Positions 1 to 5,673 of a stretch of 8,412 bases of DNA are shown here, one piece after another. The stretch spans positions 1 to 8,412 of the forward strand of contig JAZBPA010000133.1 of the NCBI GenBank assembly GCA_036351435.1. The letters run 5' to 3'. The position numbers were made by a program, and so were the translations under genes. Position 1 is the stretch's first letter. The number at the start of each line of letters is the position of its first letter. Under the pieces are notes generated by a model that saw only the letters and a program-made list of their open reading frames with translations, had not been told where the DNA came from and made no database searches. This DNA is from JAAUQA01 sp036351435 (GTDB lineage: Bacteria; Pseudomonadota; Gammaproteobacteria; Competibacterales; Competibacteraceae).

Positions 1-20
1 CACCCGATTACCCACAAATG
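1..20. repeat. Left terminal inverted repeat of the IS4-type element
   Basis: Bases 1-20 match the reverse complement of 1396-1415 at 16 of 20 positions, with a perfect core TTACCCACAA. The repeat lies directly upstream of the transposase promoter region. It may extend left of the window. Confidence 0.8.
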
Positions 21-31
21 CCAACCAATTG

Positions 32-37
32 TATGAT
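32..37 (+). promoter_or_regulatory. Possible -10 box of the transposase promoter
   Basis: TATGAT matches the sigma-70 -10 consensus at five of six positions and would give a leader of about 25 bases before the ATG at 69. The matching -35 region would fall in the left inverted repeat (TTACCC at 8-13, 18-base spacer, three of six matches). A promoter partly inside the terminal repeat is common in insertion sequences, but the -35 is weak. Confidence 0.35.
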
Positions 38-57
38 ATAGCGTTTTATAGTCTTGT

Positions 58-61
58 GGAG
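58..61 (+). promoter_or_regulatory. Shine-Dalgarno site of the transposase
   Basis: GGAG lies seven bases before the ATG at 69. This supports that ATG over the in-frame TTG at 54, which would overlap the ribosome-binding site itself. Confidence 0.65.
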
Positions 62-68
62 TAATGGC

Positions 69-1397
69 ATGAGTTGGGCGCGGGAAGAGTTCAAGGACCT
101 GAAGTTGGGTGATGCGCGGCGGACCCAGCGCTTGATCAAGCTGGTCGATGATCTGTCGGCGCAACCGACCGGGAGCATCCCGCTAGCCTGCGGGGGCTGG
201 CCGGAGACCAAGGCCGCTTACCGGTTGCTGGACAACCCGGCGGTCGAGTGGCGAGAGATTCTGGAGGTCCACACCACGCGGACGGTGGAACGGCTGGCGA
301 GCCAGCCGGTGGTGTTGTGCCTGCAAGACACGACCGAACTGGACTTCACCTCGCAACCGGGGATTGCCGGGCTGGGGCGGCTGAGCTACGAGACCCAGCA
401 CGGATTGTACGCCCATCCGACCTTGGCGGTGACGCCGGCGGGGCTGGCGTTGGGGGTACTGGACGCCTGGCTGTGGGCGCGCAAGCCGAAAGACCAGCCC
501 GACATCAAGGAAAGCACCCGCTGGGTCGAGGGCTACGAGATCGTCGCCGATCTGGCCGAAACCGTGCCCGACACTCAGCTGGTCTACGTAGCGGATCGGG
601 AAGGTGACCTGCGGGCGCTGATCGCCGCGGCCGCCCGGCGCGGCACAGCGGCGGACTGGCTGATCCGCGCCAAGCACAACCGCAAGACCAGCACGGGGGA
701 GAAACTGTGGGATCGGCTGGCGCAGAGCGCTCCGCTGGGGGAAGTGGAATTCACCCTGCCAGCGACGCCGGCCCGCCCGGCCCGGCCGGTGCGGCAGACC
801 CTGTATCGCACAGCGGTGACGCTGCCGGCGCATCACGACCAACCCGCCGTGACCGTGACCGCGATCCTGGCCCGCGAGGAACACCCACCGGTCGGCGAGC
901 AGGCGATTGAGTGGCGCCTGCTGACCAATCGGACCGCGGAAACGCTAGAGGATGTGGCGCAACTCATCGATTGGTATCGGAAACGCTGGCTGATCGAAAT
1001 TTTTTTCCGGATTTGGAAATCGGGTTGCCGGGTCGAGGCATTGCAACTGGGCACCTGGGAGCGATTGGAGCGGGCTTTGGTGATTTATCTGATCATCGCT
1101 TGGCGCATCCTGCACCTGGTCACTTGGGGGCGAGATTGCCCGAATCTGCCCTGCGACGTGGTCTTCGATCCCGCCGAATGGCAGGCCGCTTGGATCGTGG
1201 CGCACCGCACCCAACCGCCGGTAACTCCACCCCCACTGGGGCAGATGGTGCGCTTGATCGCCGGCTTCGGCGGCTTCCTCGGTCGCAAACACGATGGTCA
1301 TCCCGGCCCCAAAGCAATCTGGGAGGGCATGCAAAAAGTCAGCGCGTTTGCCGTTGCTTTTGAAGCCACTCATGCCGTGTACGTTGGAAGTGGATGA
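69..1397 (+). CDS. IS4-family transposase, IS50/Tn5-like
   Basis: This is a 442-aa DDE transposase that cuts and rejoins the ends of its own element. The N-terminus (WAREEF, then LGDARRTQRL, residues 3-21) resembles the DNA-binding domain of Tn5-type transposases. The catalytic triad is readable: D87 in QDTTELDF, D176 in VADREGD and E310. The IS4 signature Y-(2)-R-(3)-E-(6)-K is exact at Y303, R306, E310 and K317 (YRKRWLIEIFFRIWK). The frame is intact and of normal family length, so the protein may be active. I chose the ATG at 69 because it has a good ribosome-binding site; the frame is also open from a TTG at 54, adding five residues. The stop codon overlaps the right inverted repeat. No inhibitor protein like that of Tn5 is separately encoded, although an internal start cannot be excluded. 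Confidence 0.93.
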   Translation: MSWAREEFKDLKLGDARRTQRLIKLVDDLSAQPTGSIPLACGGWPETKAAYRLLDNPAVEWREILEVHTTRTVERLASQPVVLCLQDTTELDFTSQPGIAGLGRLSYETQHGLYAHPTLAVTPAGLALGVLDAWLWARKPKDQPDIKESTRWVEGYEIVADLAETVPDTQLVYVADREGDLRALIAAAARRGTAADWLIRAKHNRKTSTGEKLWDRLAQSAPLGEVEFTLPATPARPARPVRQTLYRTAVTLPAHHDQPAVTVTAILAREEHPPVGEQAIEWRLLTNRTAETLEDVAQLIDWYRKRWLIEIFFRIWKSGCRVEALQLGTWERLERALVIYLIIAWRILHLVTWGRDCPNLPCDVVFDPAEWQAAWIVAHRTQPPVTPPPLGQMVRLIAGFGGFLGRKHDGHPGPKAIWEGMQKVSAFAVAFEATHAVYVGSG

Positions 1398-1415
1398 ATT
1401 GTGGGTAAACGGATG
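1396..1415. repeat. Right terminal inverted repeat of the IS4-type element
   Basis: The reverse complement reads CATCCGTTTACCCACAATTC and matches the left end at 16 of 20 positions. The transposase TGA overlaps its inner edge. The host reading frame resumes immediately outside it. Confidence 0.8.
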
Positions 1416-1730
1416 GGCATAGGGTTTGTAATAGCTTTGCAAGTTGCCTGCAGTAATGATCAACACATAATCCCAACAATGGTTATCGCGTTCATAGGCG
1501 GCTTCGTAAAGCAAATTCGCTGAATGACTCCACTCCGCTTGCCGAGGGGAGAACCAACGCACCAGTGGGATTTGCCAATCAAACTGACCAAACTGCGTTT
1601 GGAGGAGCGTCAACATCTGTTGCCGCGCTTGTTCAATGATCTGGTATTCTGCCGAATCCAAATCATCGCTAATCAACCAACCGATTTCGATCAATTTTTC
1701 TGAGGGTTTCGGACCTGCGGATACTTGCAA
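1416..1730 (-). pseudogene. 5' part of a host gene of unknown function, disrupted by the IS
   Basis: About 105 codons of a minus-strand gene survive before the frame runs into the IS right repeat after residues YKPYA. The fragment looks like a real soluble protein: an acidic and amphipathic N-terminal stretch (ISDDLDSAEYQIIEQARQQM, about residues 20-39), then a tryptophan- and aromatic-rich region and a hydrophobic strand WDYVLIITAG at about residues 86-95. I do not recognise the family. The first possible start is the TTG at 1730, with a weak purine-rich site (AGAG) eight bases upstream. There is no in-frame ATG before the upstream stop, so the start is uncertain; an ATG at 1779 lies in another frame and stops quickly. 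The rest should lie left of base 1. Reading on into the IS antisense strand gives a chimeric frame ending at 945, which is not a natural gene product. The PAP2 gene lies 87 bp upstream on the same strand. Confidence 0.65.
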
Positions 1731-1817
1731 AGTAGTTGCTCTCTGAAATTCAGATTCGACGAAATGTGCGCTGATTCATGGCCTGATAATCATTCAATAA
1801 GCCAAGCTACTCGGCTA

Positions 1818-2549
1818 TCAGTCGGGTAATGCAGTGTATTTTTCCCACTGCTCCCACCAATGGGCTATCCACCAAAACAGCAATCCCCATGCTCCTCCGG
1901 CTGTCCAGCCAGCAAGTACGTCGGTCGGCCAATGCACGCCCAAATAAACCCGGCTGACACCTACCAAGAAGGTGATCAATATAGCCACTAGCATCACATA
2001 GATTTTTAGACGTCTCAGCACTTGGGTGCGCGCTAAAAGAATACCCATTGACAGGTAGGCAACCGCCGATTGCATGGCATGTCCACTGGGAAAGCTGTAT
2101 GTGTATACATAAGATCCATGCGGCACTATATCTGGCCTTGGGCGTTCTATACCCAGCTTTAACAGCGAGCTGATTAACAACCCGCTACCAACTGCACCCA
2201 ACACCAACAAGGCTAGGCGGATATTGCCTTGCAGTAGCAAAAATCCGGTTACAGCCAGCGTAAGCAGGGTCAATACCGCTACTCCGCCCAACGCCGTGAA
2301 ATCACGTCCCATCTCCTGCACCCAATGAGGCCCTATCGGCTCGTCTTGATCATGCAAGGCCAATAGCACAGCTGTATCGAAAGCTCGGGTTTCACCTTCC
2401 ATTACTTCATCGGCCAATTCGGCAAAACCCCAAAAACCAGCGGTTACAGTGACCATGACCAGCAACGTGGTTAGTTCTCGGCGAACCAGCCACATACTGG
2501 TGTTTTTGAGATACTCGGTTGTTTTTTTGTAATGAAGCACTTGCGTCAA
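1818..2549 (-). CDS. PAP2-family membrane phosphatase
   Basis: This 243-aa integral membrane protein belongs to the type 2 phosphatidic acid phosphatase family, which hydrolyses lipid phosphates or diphosphates such as phosphatidate, phosphatidylglycerol phosphate or undecaprenyl diphosphate. All three motifs are present: K131-X6-R138-P139 (KLGIERPRP), PSGH at 154-157 and SR-X5-H-X3-D at S199, R200, H206 and D210. H157 and H206 are the expected catalytic histidines. Six hydrophobic segments fit the family fold, at about 26-45, 87-106, 111-131, 158-174, 181-199 and 207-231. The best start is the TTG at 2549, which has GGGAG seven bases upstream; the first in-frame ATG (residue 19, position 2495) has no such site. 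The substrate cannot be told from the sequence, and I see no fused or adjacent gene that would indicate it. Confidence 0.9.
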   Translation of the reverse strand: MTQVLHYKKTTEYLKNTSMWLVRRELTTLLVMVTVTAGFWGFAELADEVMEGETRAFDTAVLLALHDQDEPIGPHWVQEMGRDFTALGGVAVLTLLTLAVTGFLLLQGNIRLALLVLGAVGSGLLISSLLKLGIERPRPDIVPHGSYVYTYSFPSGHAMQSAVAYLSMGILLARTQVLRRLKIYVMLVAILITFLVGVSRVYLGVHWPTDVLAGWTAGGAWGLLFWWIAHWWEQWEKYTALPD

Positions 2550-2797
2550 CTCTGTTCTCCCAAGCCCGCGACAAGGATGGCAATAAACCTGGGTATGGCA
2601 AAACTAATGCCAATTCCCATCCAAAGCATGAAGAGTATTTACCGGCCTTGGAGTCTGTGCTCGAAGAAGCAAAAACAACTTTTCGACGCAAATTTTAAAA
2701 CCTGGGACTTTATGCATAACGAGAACAAAAAGGTAAGAATCAGCAAATGAGAGACCTTAACCAAGTCATCATTGCACCATCATCATCTGTAGCGAAT
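2550..2797. other. Intergenic region with no gene recognised
   Basis: This stretch lies between the antiporter stop and the PAP2 start. It holds the PAP2 ribosome-binding site and presumably its promoter, which I could not locate confidently. A weak 5-bp inverted repeat (AAGGT/ACCTT, near 2730-2755) followed by T residues on the minus strand could be a poor terminator for the antiporter gene. A 72-codon plus-strand frame here has no support. Confidence 0.4.
2557..2561 (-). promoter_or_regulatory. Shine-Dalgarno site supporting a TTG start
   Basis: On the minus strand GGGAG lies seven bases before the TTG at 2549. The alternative ATG at 2495 is preceded by an A-rich stretch without a recognisable site, so this decides the start of the PAP2 gene. 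Confidence 0.6.
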
Positions 2798-4627
2798 TCA
2801 GGATGTGGCTCTGCGGGCTTTTCGAGGCTCACTCAATACTGTGGCAGATAGGACTGCGACAACCTTCCAGCCAGGTTTGGGTTGTGGATGCTCTTCAGCC
2901 GAAAAAATGTGCAACTGTTGCTTATCATCTAAGGCAAATAGCGGAATCGCGTCATCCACGTAACGTTGGCGGTATGCGTCGAAGTCGAAGGCCGATGACA
3001 ACGGGGTAGCACGAATTTCTCCACCCGCATCCAACACAGCGGCCAGCTTATTGAAAGTCATGTCTTCGCCGAATAACTGACGGCCATTGTATCGGTCGGC
3101 AACGGTGCGTTTTTCCGACTTGCCGGCGGATTCTTCTTCTGGGGTGCGAAGAAAGAACACATTGCCTGCATTGAATTCCGTGCTGTAGCGAAAGCAAGCC
3201 AAGGCATTCAAGTTGGGCTGACGGGAGAGCGCAAACAACCGCCCTATTCCCACCAAGTCCAAGTGTTGATCAGCATGCTGCGACACAATGTTGCCGAAGT
3301 ATGTGTCCAGATTTTGCATCCGAGCGGCCCGAATATGCTCCCAATCGCCATCCGCCAACAAGACGCGAAAGTCTAATTCTTTCAGAGCGATAGCAATGGC
3401 ACGCGCTACCCGATTGCCGCCAATGACCAAAATGCCAAGTGGCTCGGGTTCAGCGACTTGCATCGCCATTGCTAAACGCCTTGCACTGACGCTTTGCAAC
3501 ACTACTGTTCCCAGGATAACCAAAAATGTCAGCGGAACCAGCAGTTGCGCCTCGGGGTATCCCTCCTTTTCCAACTGTAATGCAAACACTGCAGACACTG
3601 CTGCGGCGACAATACCTCGCGGTCCTATCCAGGCAACCAGCACCTTTTCCCGCCAACTCAACCCCGAACCAATAGTGGAAACCGCTACTGCTAGTGGCCG
3701 CACCAGGAACATCAGCACCGCCAATAAAACCAGGGCATTGATACCCAGCATAGCAAATTGGGCGAATTCGATTCGCGCTGCTAAGATTATGAATAACAGC
3801 GATATTATCAGAATACTAAGACTTTCCTTGAAACCTAGAATCTCATCCGTGGGTACTCGGGGCATGTTGGCTAGGATCATACCCATCACCGTGACCGCCA
3901 ATAGACCGGATTCGTGCTGCAGTACATTCGCTGCGGAGAACACGCTCAACACCAGTACCAGGGCTGCGACATCGCGTAAAAAATTGGGAAGCCAATGGCG
4001 ACGCAATAGCTGTGCGAGCACTATGGCGCCACCGATCCCTGTTCCACCACCGATGACCAGCGCCTTACCAAACAGCCAAGCCGTATGCTCGCCCTGCTGG
4101 CCGGACACGATAAAACCGAATACCAGAACCGCCAATAAGGCACCCAGCGGGTCTACTAAAATGCCTTCCCAGCGCAGAATGTTGGCTATCTTGGCTACGG
4201 GTCGCACCGTGCGCAGTAATGGGACAATCACGGTTGGTCCTGTTACCGTCACCAACGCACCAAACAGAAAGGCGACTTCCGCACTGATGTCCAGTAACCA
4301 CCATGCTGCCGTACCGCTGCTCAGCCAGGTAATCAGCACCCCTAACGTGACCAGATTAGTAACCACAGTACCGTGGCCCCTTATATTTTCTAGCTTTAGT
4401 GTCAATCCCCCTTCAAACAGAATCACCGCAACGCCAAGAGAAATTAGTGGAAACAACAAATCCCCTAACAGCTCATCGGGTCGAATTAAATCGCTGACGG
4501 GTCCGGCGATGAGACCGATCACCAATAACAACAGAATGGCCGGCAAGCGCAAACGCCACGCCAACCACTGGGCGGAAATACCTAACAGACCTATTAGGCT
4601 TAGTAGAAGTGCGGTGTGTTCAGTCAC
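2798..4627 (-). CDS. CPA1-type cation:proton antiporter with C-terminal TrkA-N-like domain
   Basis: This 609-aa protein is predicted to exchange Na+ or K+ for protons across the inner membrane, helping control pH and ion content. Residues about 5-390 form the Na+/H+ exchanger domain, with many hydrophobic helices. Family landmarks include FEGGLTLKLE at 71-80, TGPTVIVPLLRTVRP at 129-143, EGILVDPLGA at 154-163 with the candidate ion-binding D159, and WIGPRGIVAAAVSA at 333-346. Residues about 397-500 resemble a TrkA-N/RCK Rossmann domain, beginning LGILVIGGNRVARAIAIAL; its glycine motif is less regular than the usual GxGxxG, so nucleotide binding is uncertain. About 100 more soluble residues follow. 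The position before D159 is valine where many NhaP proteins have asparagine. The start is GTG at 4627, with an in-frame stop 9 bases upstream and no clear ribosome-binding site. A terminator at 4743-4781 separates it from the upstream gene, so it needs its own promoter in 4630-4740. The transported ion cannot be read from the sequence. Confidence 0.9.
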   Translation of the reverse strand: MTEHTALLLSLIGLLGISAQWLAWRLRLPAILLLLVIGLIAGPVSDLIRPDELLGDLLFPLISLGVAVILFEGGLTLKLENIRGHGTVVTNLVTLGVLITWLSSGTAAWWLLDISAEVAFLFGALVTVTGPTVIVPLLRTVRPVAKIANILRWEGILVDPLGALLAVLVFGFIVSGQQGEHTAWLFGKALVIGGGTGIGGAIVLAQLLRRHWLPNFLRDVAALVLVLSVFSAANVLQHESGLLAVTVMGMILANMPRVPTDEILGFKESLSILIISLLFIILAARIEFAQFAMLGINALVLLAVLMFLVRPLAVAVSTIGSGLSWREKVLVAWIGPRGIVAAAVSAVFALQLEKEGYPEAQLLVPLTFLVILGTVVLQSVSARRLAMAMQVAEPEPLGILVIGGNRVARAIAIALKELDFRVLLADGDWEHIRAARMQNLDTYFGNIVSQHADQHLDLVGIGRLFALSRQPNLNALACFRYSTEFNAGNVFFLRTPEEESAGKSEKRTVADRYNGRQLFGEDMTFNKLAAVLDAGGEIRATPLSSAFDFDAYRQRYVDDAIPLFALDDKQQLHIFSAEEHPQPKPGWKVVAVLSATVLSEPRKARRATS

Positions 4628-4715
4628 ATGAATGGGCTAGTTGGCGGAAAGATATGAGGTTTTTTTAAATCATGCCGTTTGAATTAGTGAATTGAGATAT
4701 TACCTTGTTCTACTG

Positions 4716-4721
4716 ACTATA
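4716..4721 (-). promoter_or_regulatory. Possible -10 box for the antiporter gene
   Basis: On the minus strand TATAGT matches the sigma-70 -10 consensus at five of six positions and sits about 90 bases before the GTG start, just downstream of the preceding gene's terminator. No convincing -35 box is seen at the right distance, so this rests mainly on position and A+T content. Confidence 0.25.
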
Positions 4722-4742
4722 CTCTCATGAATTAAACTTGAT

Positions 4743-4781
4743 AAAAAAACGGCCTAATGCACAAGTTATGCTTAGGCCGTT
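4743..4781 (-). terminator. Rho-independent terminator after the 164-aa protein gene
   Basis: A perfect 10-bp stem (AACGGCCTAA at 4748-4757 with TTAGGCCGTT at 4772-4781) encloses a 14-base loop. Read on the minus strand it is followed at once by a run of T (4747 down to 4743), the classic intrinsic terminator layout. It ends transcription of the 4879-5373 gene and insulates the antiporter gene. Confidence 0.88.
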
Positions 4782-4807
4782 AGTGGTACATGCGGGGTTC
4801 AAAGATA

Positions 4808-4832
4808 ACCCATCCAAATCAGCATGATGGGT
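4808..4832 (-). other. Stem-loop in the 3' untranslated region
   Basis: ACCCATC (4808-4814) and GATGGGT (4826-4832) form a perfect 7-bp inverted repeat with an 11-base loop. It lies between the stop codon at 4879 and the terminator. There is no T run after it, so it is not itself a terminator. Confidence 0.5.
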
Positions 4833-4850
4833 CGGAATTACAGCAACTGC

Positions 4851-4874
4851 TCACCTGCTCATCTTTTCAGGTGA
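4851..4874 (-). other. Stem-loop just after the stop codon of the 164-aa gene
   Basis: TCACCTG (4851-4857) and CAGGTGA (4868-4874) form a perfect 7-bp stem with a 10-base loop, starting four bases past the stop codon on the minus strand. It could protect the mRNA 3' end or form the first element of a processed 3' RNA. No T run follows. Confidence 0.5.
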
Positions 4875-4878
4875 CGGT

Positions 4879-5373
4879 TCAAGCAGAAGGTTCTTCTGCC
4901 ATCTTTGCTTCTTCAGTTTGTAAAGCGTCGGAAAGGTCCTGATAGGCTTGCGTGAAACCTGTTTTCACTTCCTCCCAGGCTTCTTGCGAGCCATACTGCA
5001 AGCCACCTAGCCATTGCGAAATTTCAATGCGCTGTTCGCGCAAGGTCTGCAATGTATCTCGCCACTGCGTTTTAATCGCATCATTGGCAGATGCGGATTT
5101 TTCATCAATCTTCTCGGATAGGTCCGCGATACGTTGGTCAAGATAGGCCAGTAACTGGTTGGCCTCCTCAACCATTTCATCGCGTTGTTCCAGCGTATAA
5201 TCCTTAATCGCAGCAAGCGCCTCAGCCGTTTCTTCTTGCACGGCTTCTGCGGAGCTGCCGGATTGGTTTTGCTCAGAATCTGAGGAACTAGCGGCCAACA
5301 CAACGTAATTCACGGACAACAAAACAACTAACATCATGCCGAAAATAGACAATGCATTATTCAACTTTTTCAT
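4879..5373 (-). CDS. Secreted, mostly helical 164-aa protein of unknown function
   Basis: I do not recognise a named family. Residues 1-28 are a clear Sec signal peptide: MKK, a hydrophobic core (about 10-27) and a VLA-AS type cleavage site. There is no lipobox cysteine, so a free periplasmic or secreted protein is expected. A short Ser/Gln/Glu-rich linker follows (about 29-45). From about 46 to 155 the protein is charged, nearly free of proline and glycine apart from a short GGLQYGS break, and strongly helical, with likely coiled coil at about 60-115. The last part has spaced aromatics (W126-like in AWEEVKTGFTQAYQDL, about 132-147). It contains no cysteine. The ATG at 5373 is well supported by TTGGAG seven bases upstream. 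It appears monocistronic: a strong terminator lies downstream and another terminator upstream ends the DUF2252 gene. An apolipoprotein-like or stress-related periplasmic role is possible but unsupported. Confidence 0.85.
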   Translation of the reverse strand: MKKLNNALSIFGMMLVVLLSVNYVVLAASSSDSEQNQSGSSAEAVQEETAEALAAIKDYTLEQRDEMVEEANQLLAYLDQRIADLSEKIDEKSASANDAIKTQWRDTLQTLREQRIEISQWLGGLQYGSQEAWEEVKTGFTQAYQDLSDALQTEEAKMAEEPSA

Positions 5374-5439
5374 ATGCTTACTCCAAGACGTTTCAAGCTC
5401 TTACGCACCAATTCAAGTTCGTAGCCATTGTGCGCTGAG

Positions 5440-5459
5440 CTTTGGTTAAAAAATCAAAG
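5440..5459. other. Small dyad in the leader of the 164-aa protein gene
   Basis: CTTTGGTT (5440-5447) pairs with AATCAAAG (5452-5459), with one G-T pair and an AAAA loop. It sits 66-86 bases upstream of the ATG at 5373. It could be an operator or a leader hairpin; the sequence alone does not decide. Confidence 0.35.
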
Positions 5460-5525
5460 GTTAGCGACGATTCAGGAGTAAACAAAAAACATACCAGGAA
5501 ATAGGGCATCTGCCTGAAAGCCTGT

Positions 5526-5571
5526 GTTAGTGCACAGTTATGTGGTTTCCTGATTTTTACTGAGCACTAAC
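5526..5571. other. Long interrupted dyad in the intergenic region
   Basis: GTTAGTGCACAGT (5526-5538) and ACTGAGCACTAAC (5559-5571) form a 13-bp inverted repeat with one central A-A mismatch and a 20-base spacer. No T run follows on either strand, so it is not an obvious terminator. It may be a regulator-binding site or a structured RNA element. It lies about 150 bases upstream of the 164-aa protein gene and downstream of the DUF2252 terminator. Confidence 0.45.
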
Positions 5572-5597
5572 TTCCACTCTAGAACTTTCAAGGGCAA

Positions 5598-5640
5598 GAA
5601 AAAAATTGTAAAAACTTCAAGTCTTGAAATAGTTACAATT
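5598..5640 (-). terminator. Rho-independent terminator after the DUF2252 gene
   Basis: A dyad centred exactly on 5622 has outer arms AATTGTAA (5604-5611) and TTACAATT (5633-5640) and inner arms CTTCAAG and CTTGAAA around a single base. The 18-bp arms match at 15 positions, and one mismatch becomes a G-U pair in the minus-strand RNA. On that strand it runs into seven T residues (5605 down to 5599). It begins about 34 bases past the DUF2252 stop. The stem is A+T-rich and the centre too tight to pair fully, so it may be weaker than the 4743-4781 terminator. Confidence 0.7.
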
Positions 5641-5673
5641 TCGCTGCGATAGGAAAAATGATTATTCCATTCG

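Larger units (their letters stand above)
1..1415 (+). mobile_element. IS4-family (IS50/Tn5-like) insertion sequence
   Basis: A single transposase gene lies between imperfect terminal inverted repeats at bases 1-20 and 1396-1415, making a compact element of about 1.4 kb, which is normal for the IS4 family. The transposase stop codon overlaps the first bases of the right repeat, so there is almost no non-coding DNA at that end. The element is visibly richer in G and C than the genes to its right, consistent with a foreign origin. Its right end cuts a minus-strand host reading frame after codon 105. The left repeat begins at the first base of the window, so the true left boundary and the target duplication (about 9 bp is usual in the IS50 group) cannot be checked. 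The outer edge may be off by a few bases. Confidence 0.85.

Noticed and set aside
183..884. A 233-codon minus-strand frame in the transposase
   Set aside because: High G+C keeps the antisense frame of the transposase open; the translation is Arg/Gly/Gln-rich and shows no family features.
911..1363. A 150-codon plus-strand frame overlapping the transposase
   Set aside because: It lies in another frame of an intact transposase gene, and the IS4 family does not need a frameshift product here.
1798..1820. Possible terminator after the PAP2 gene
   Set aside because: Only a 4-bp stem (AGCC/GGCT) without a T run on the minus strand.
2532..2750. A 72-codon plus-strand frame before the PAP2 gene
   Set aside because: It overlaps the PAP2 start region and has no ribosome-binding site or recognisable protein pattern.
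3288..4631. A 447-codon open frame on the + strand
   Set aside because: It is exactly antisense to the antiporter, is rich in Ser, Thr, Asn and Arg without domain features, and has no ribosome-binding site. It is a shadow of the real gene.
5389..5420. Possible ECF/sigma-E type promoter (GAACTT with a downstream TTGAA) before the 164-aa gene
   Set aside because: The -10 part does not match the usual TCTGA and the start of transcription would fall almost on the ribosome-binding site.
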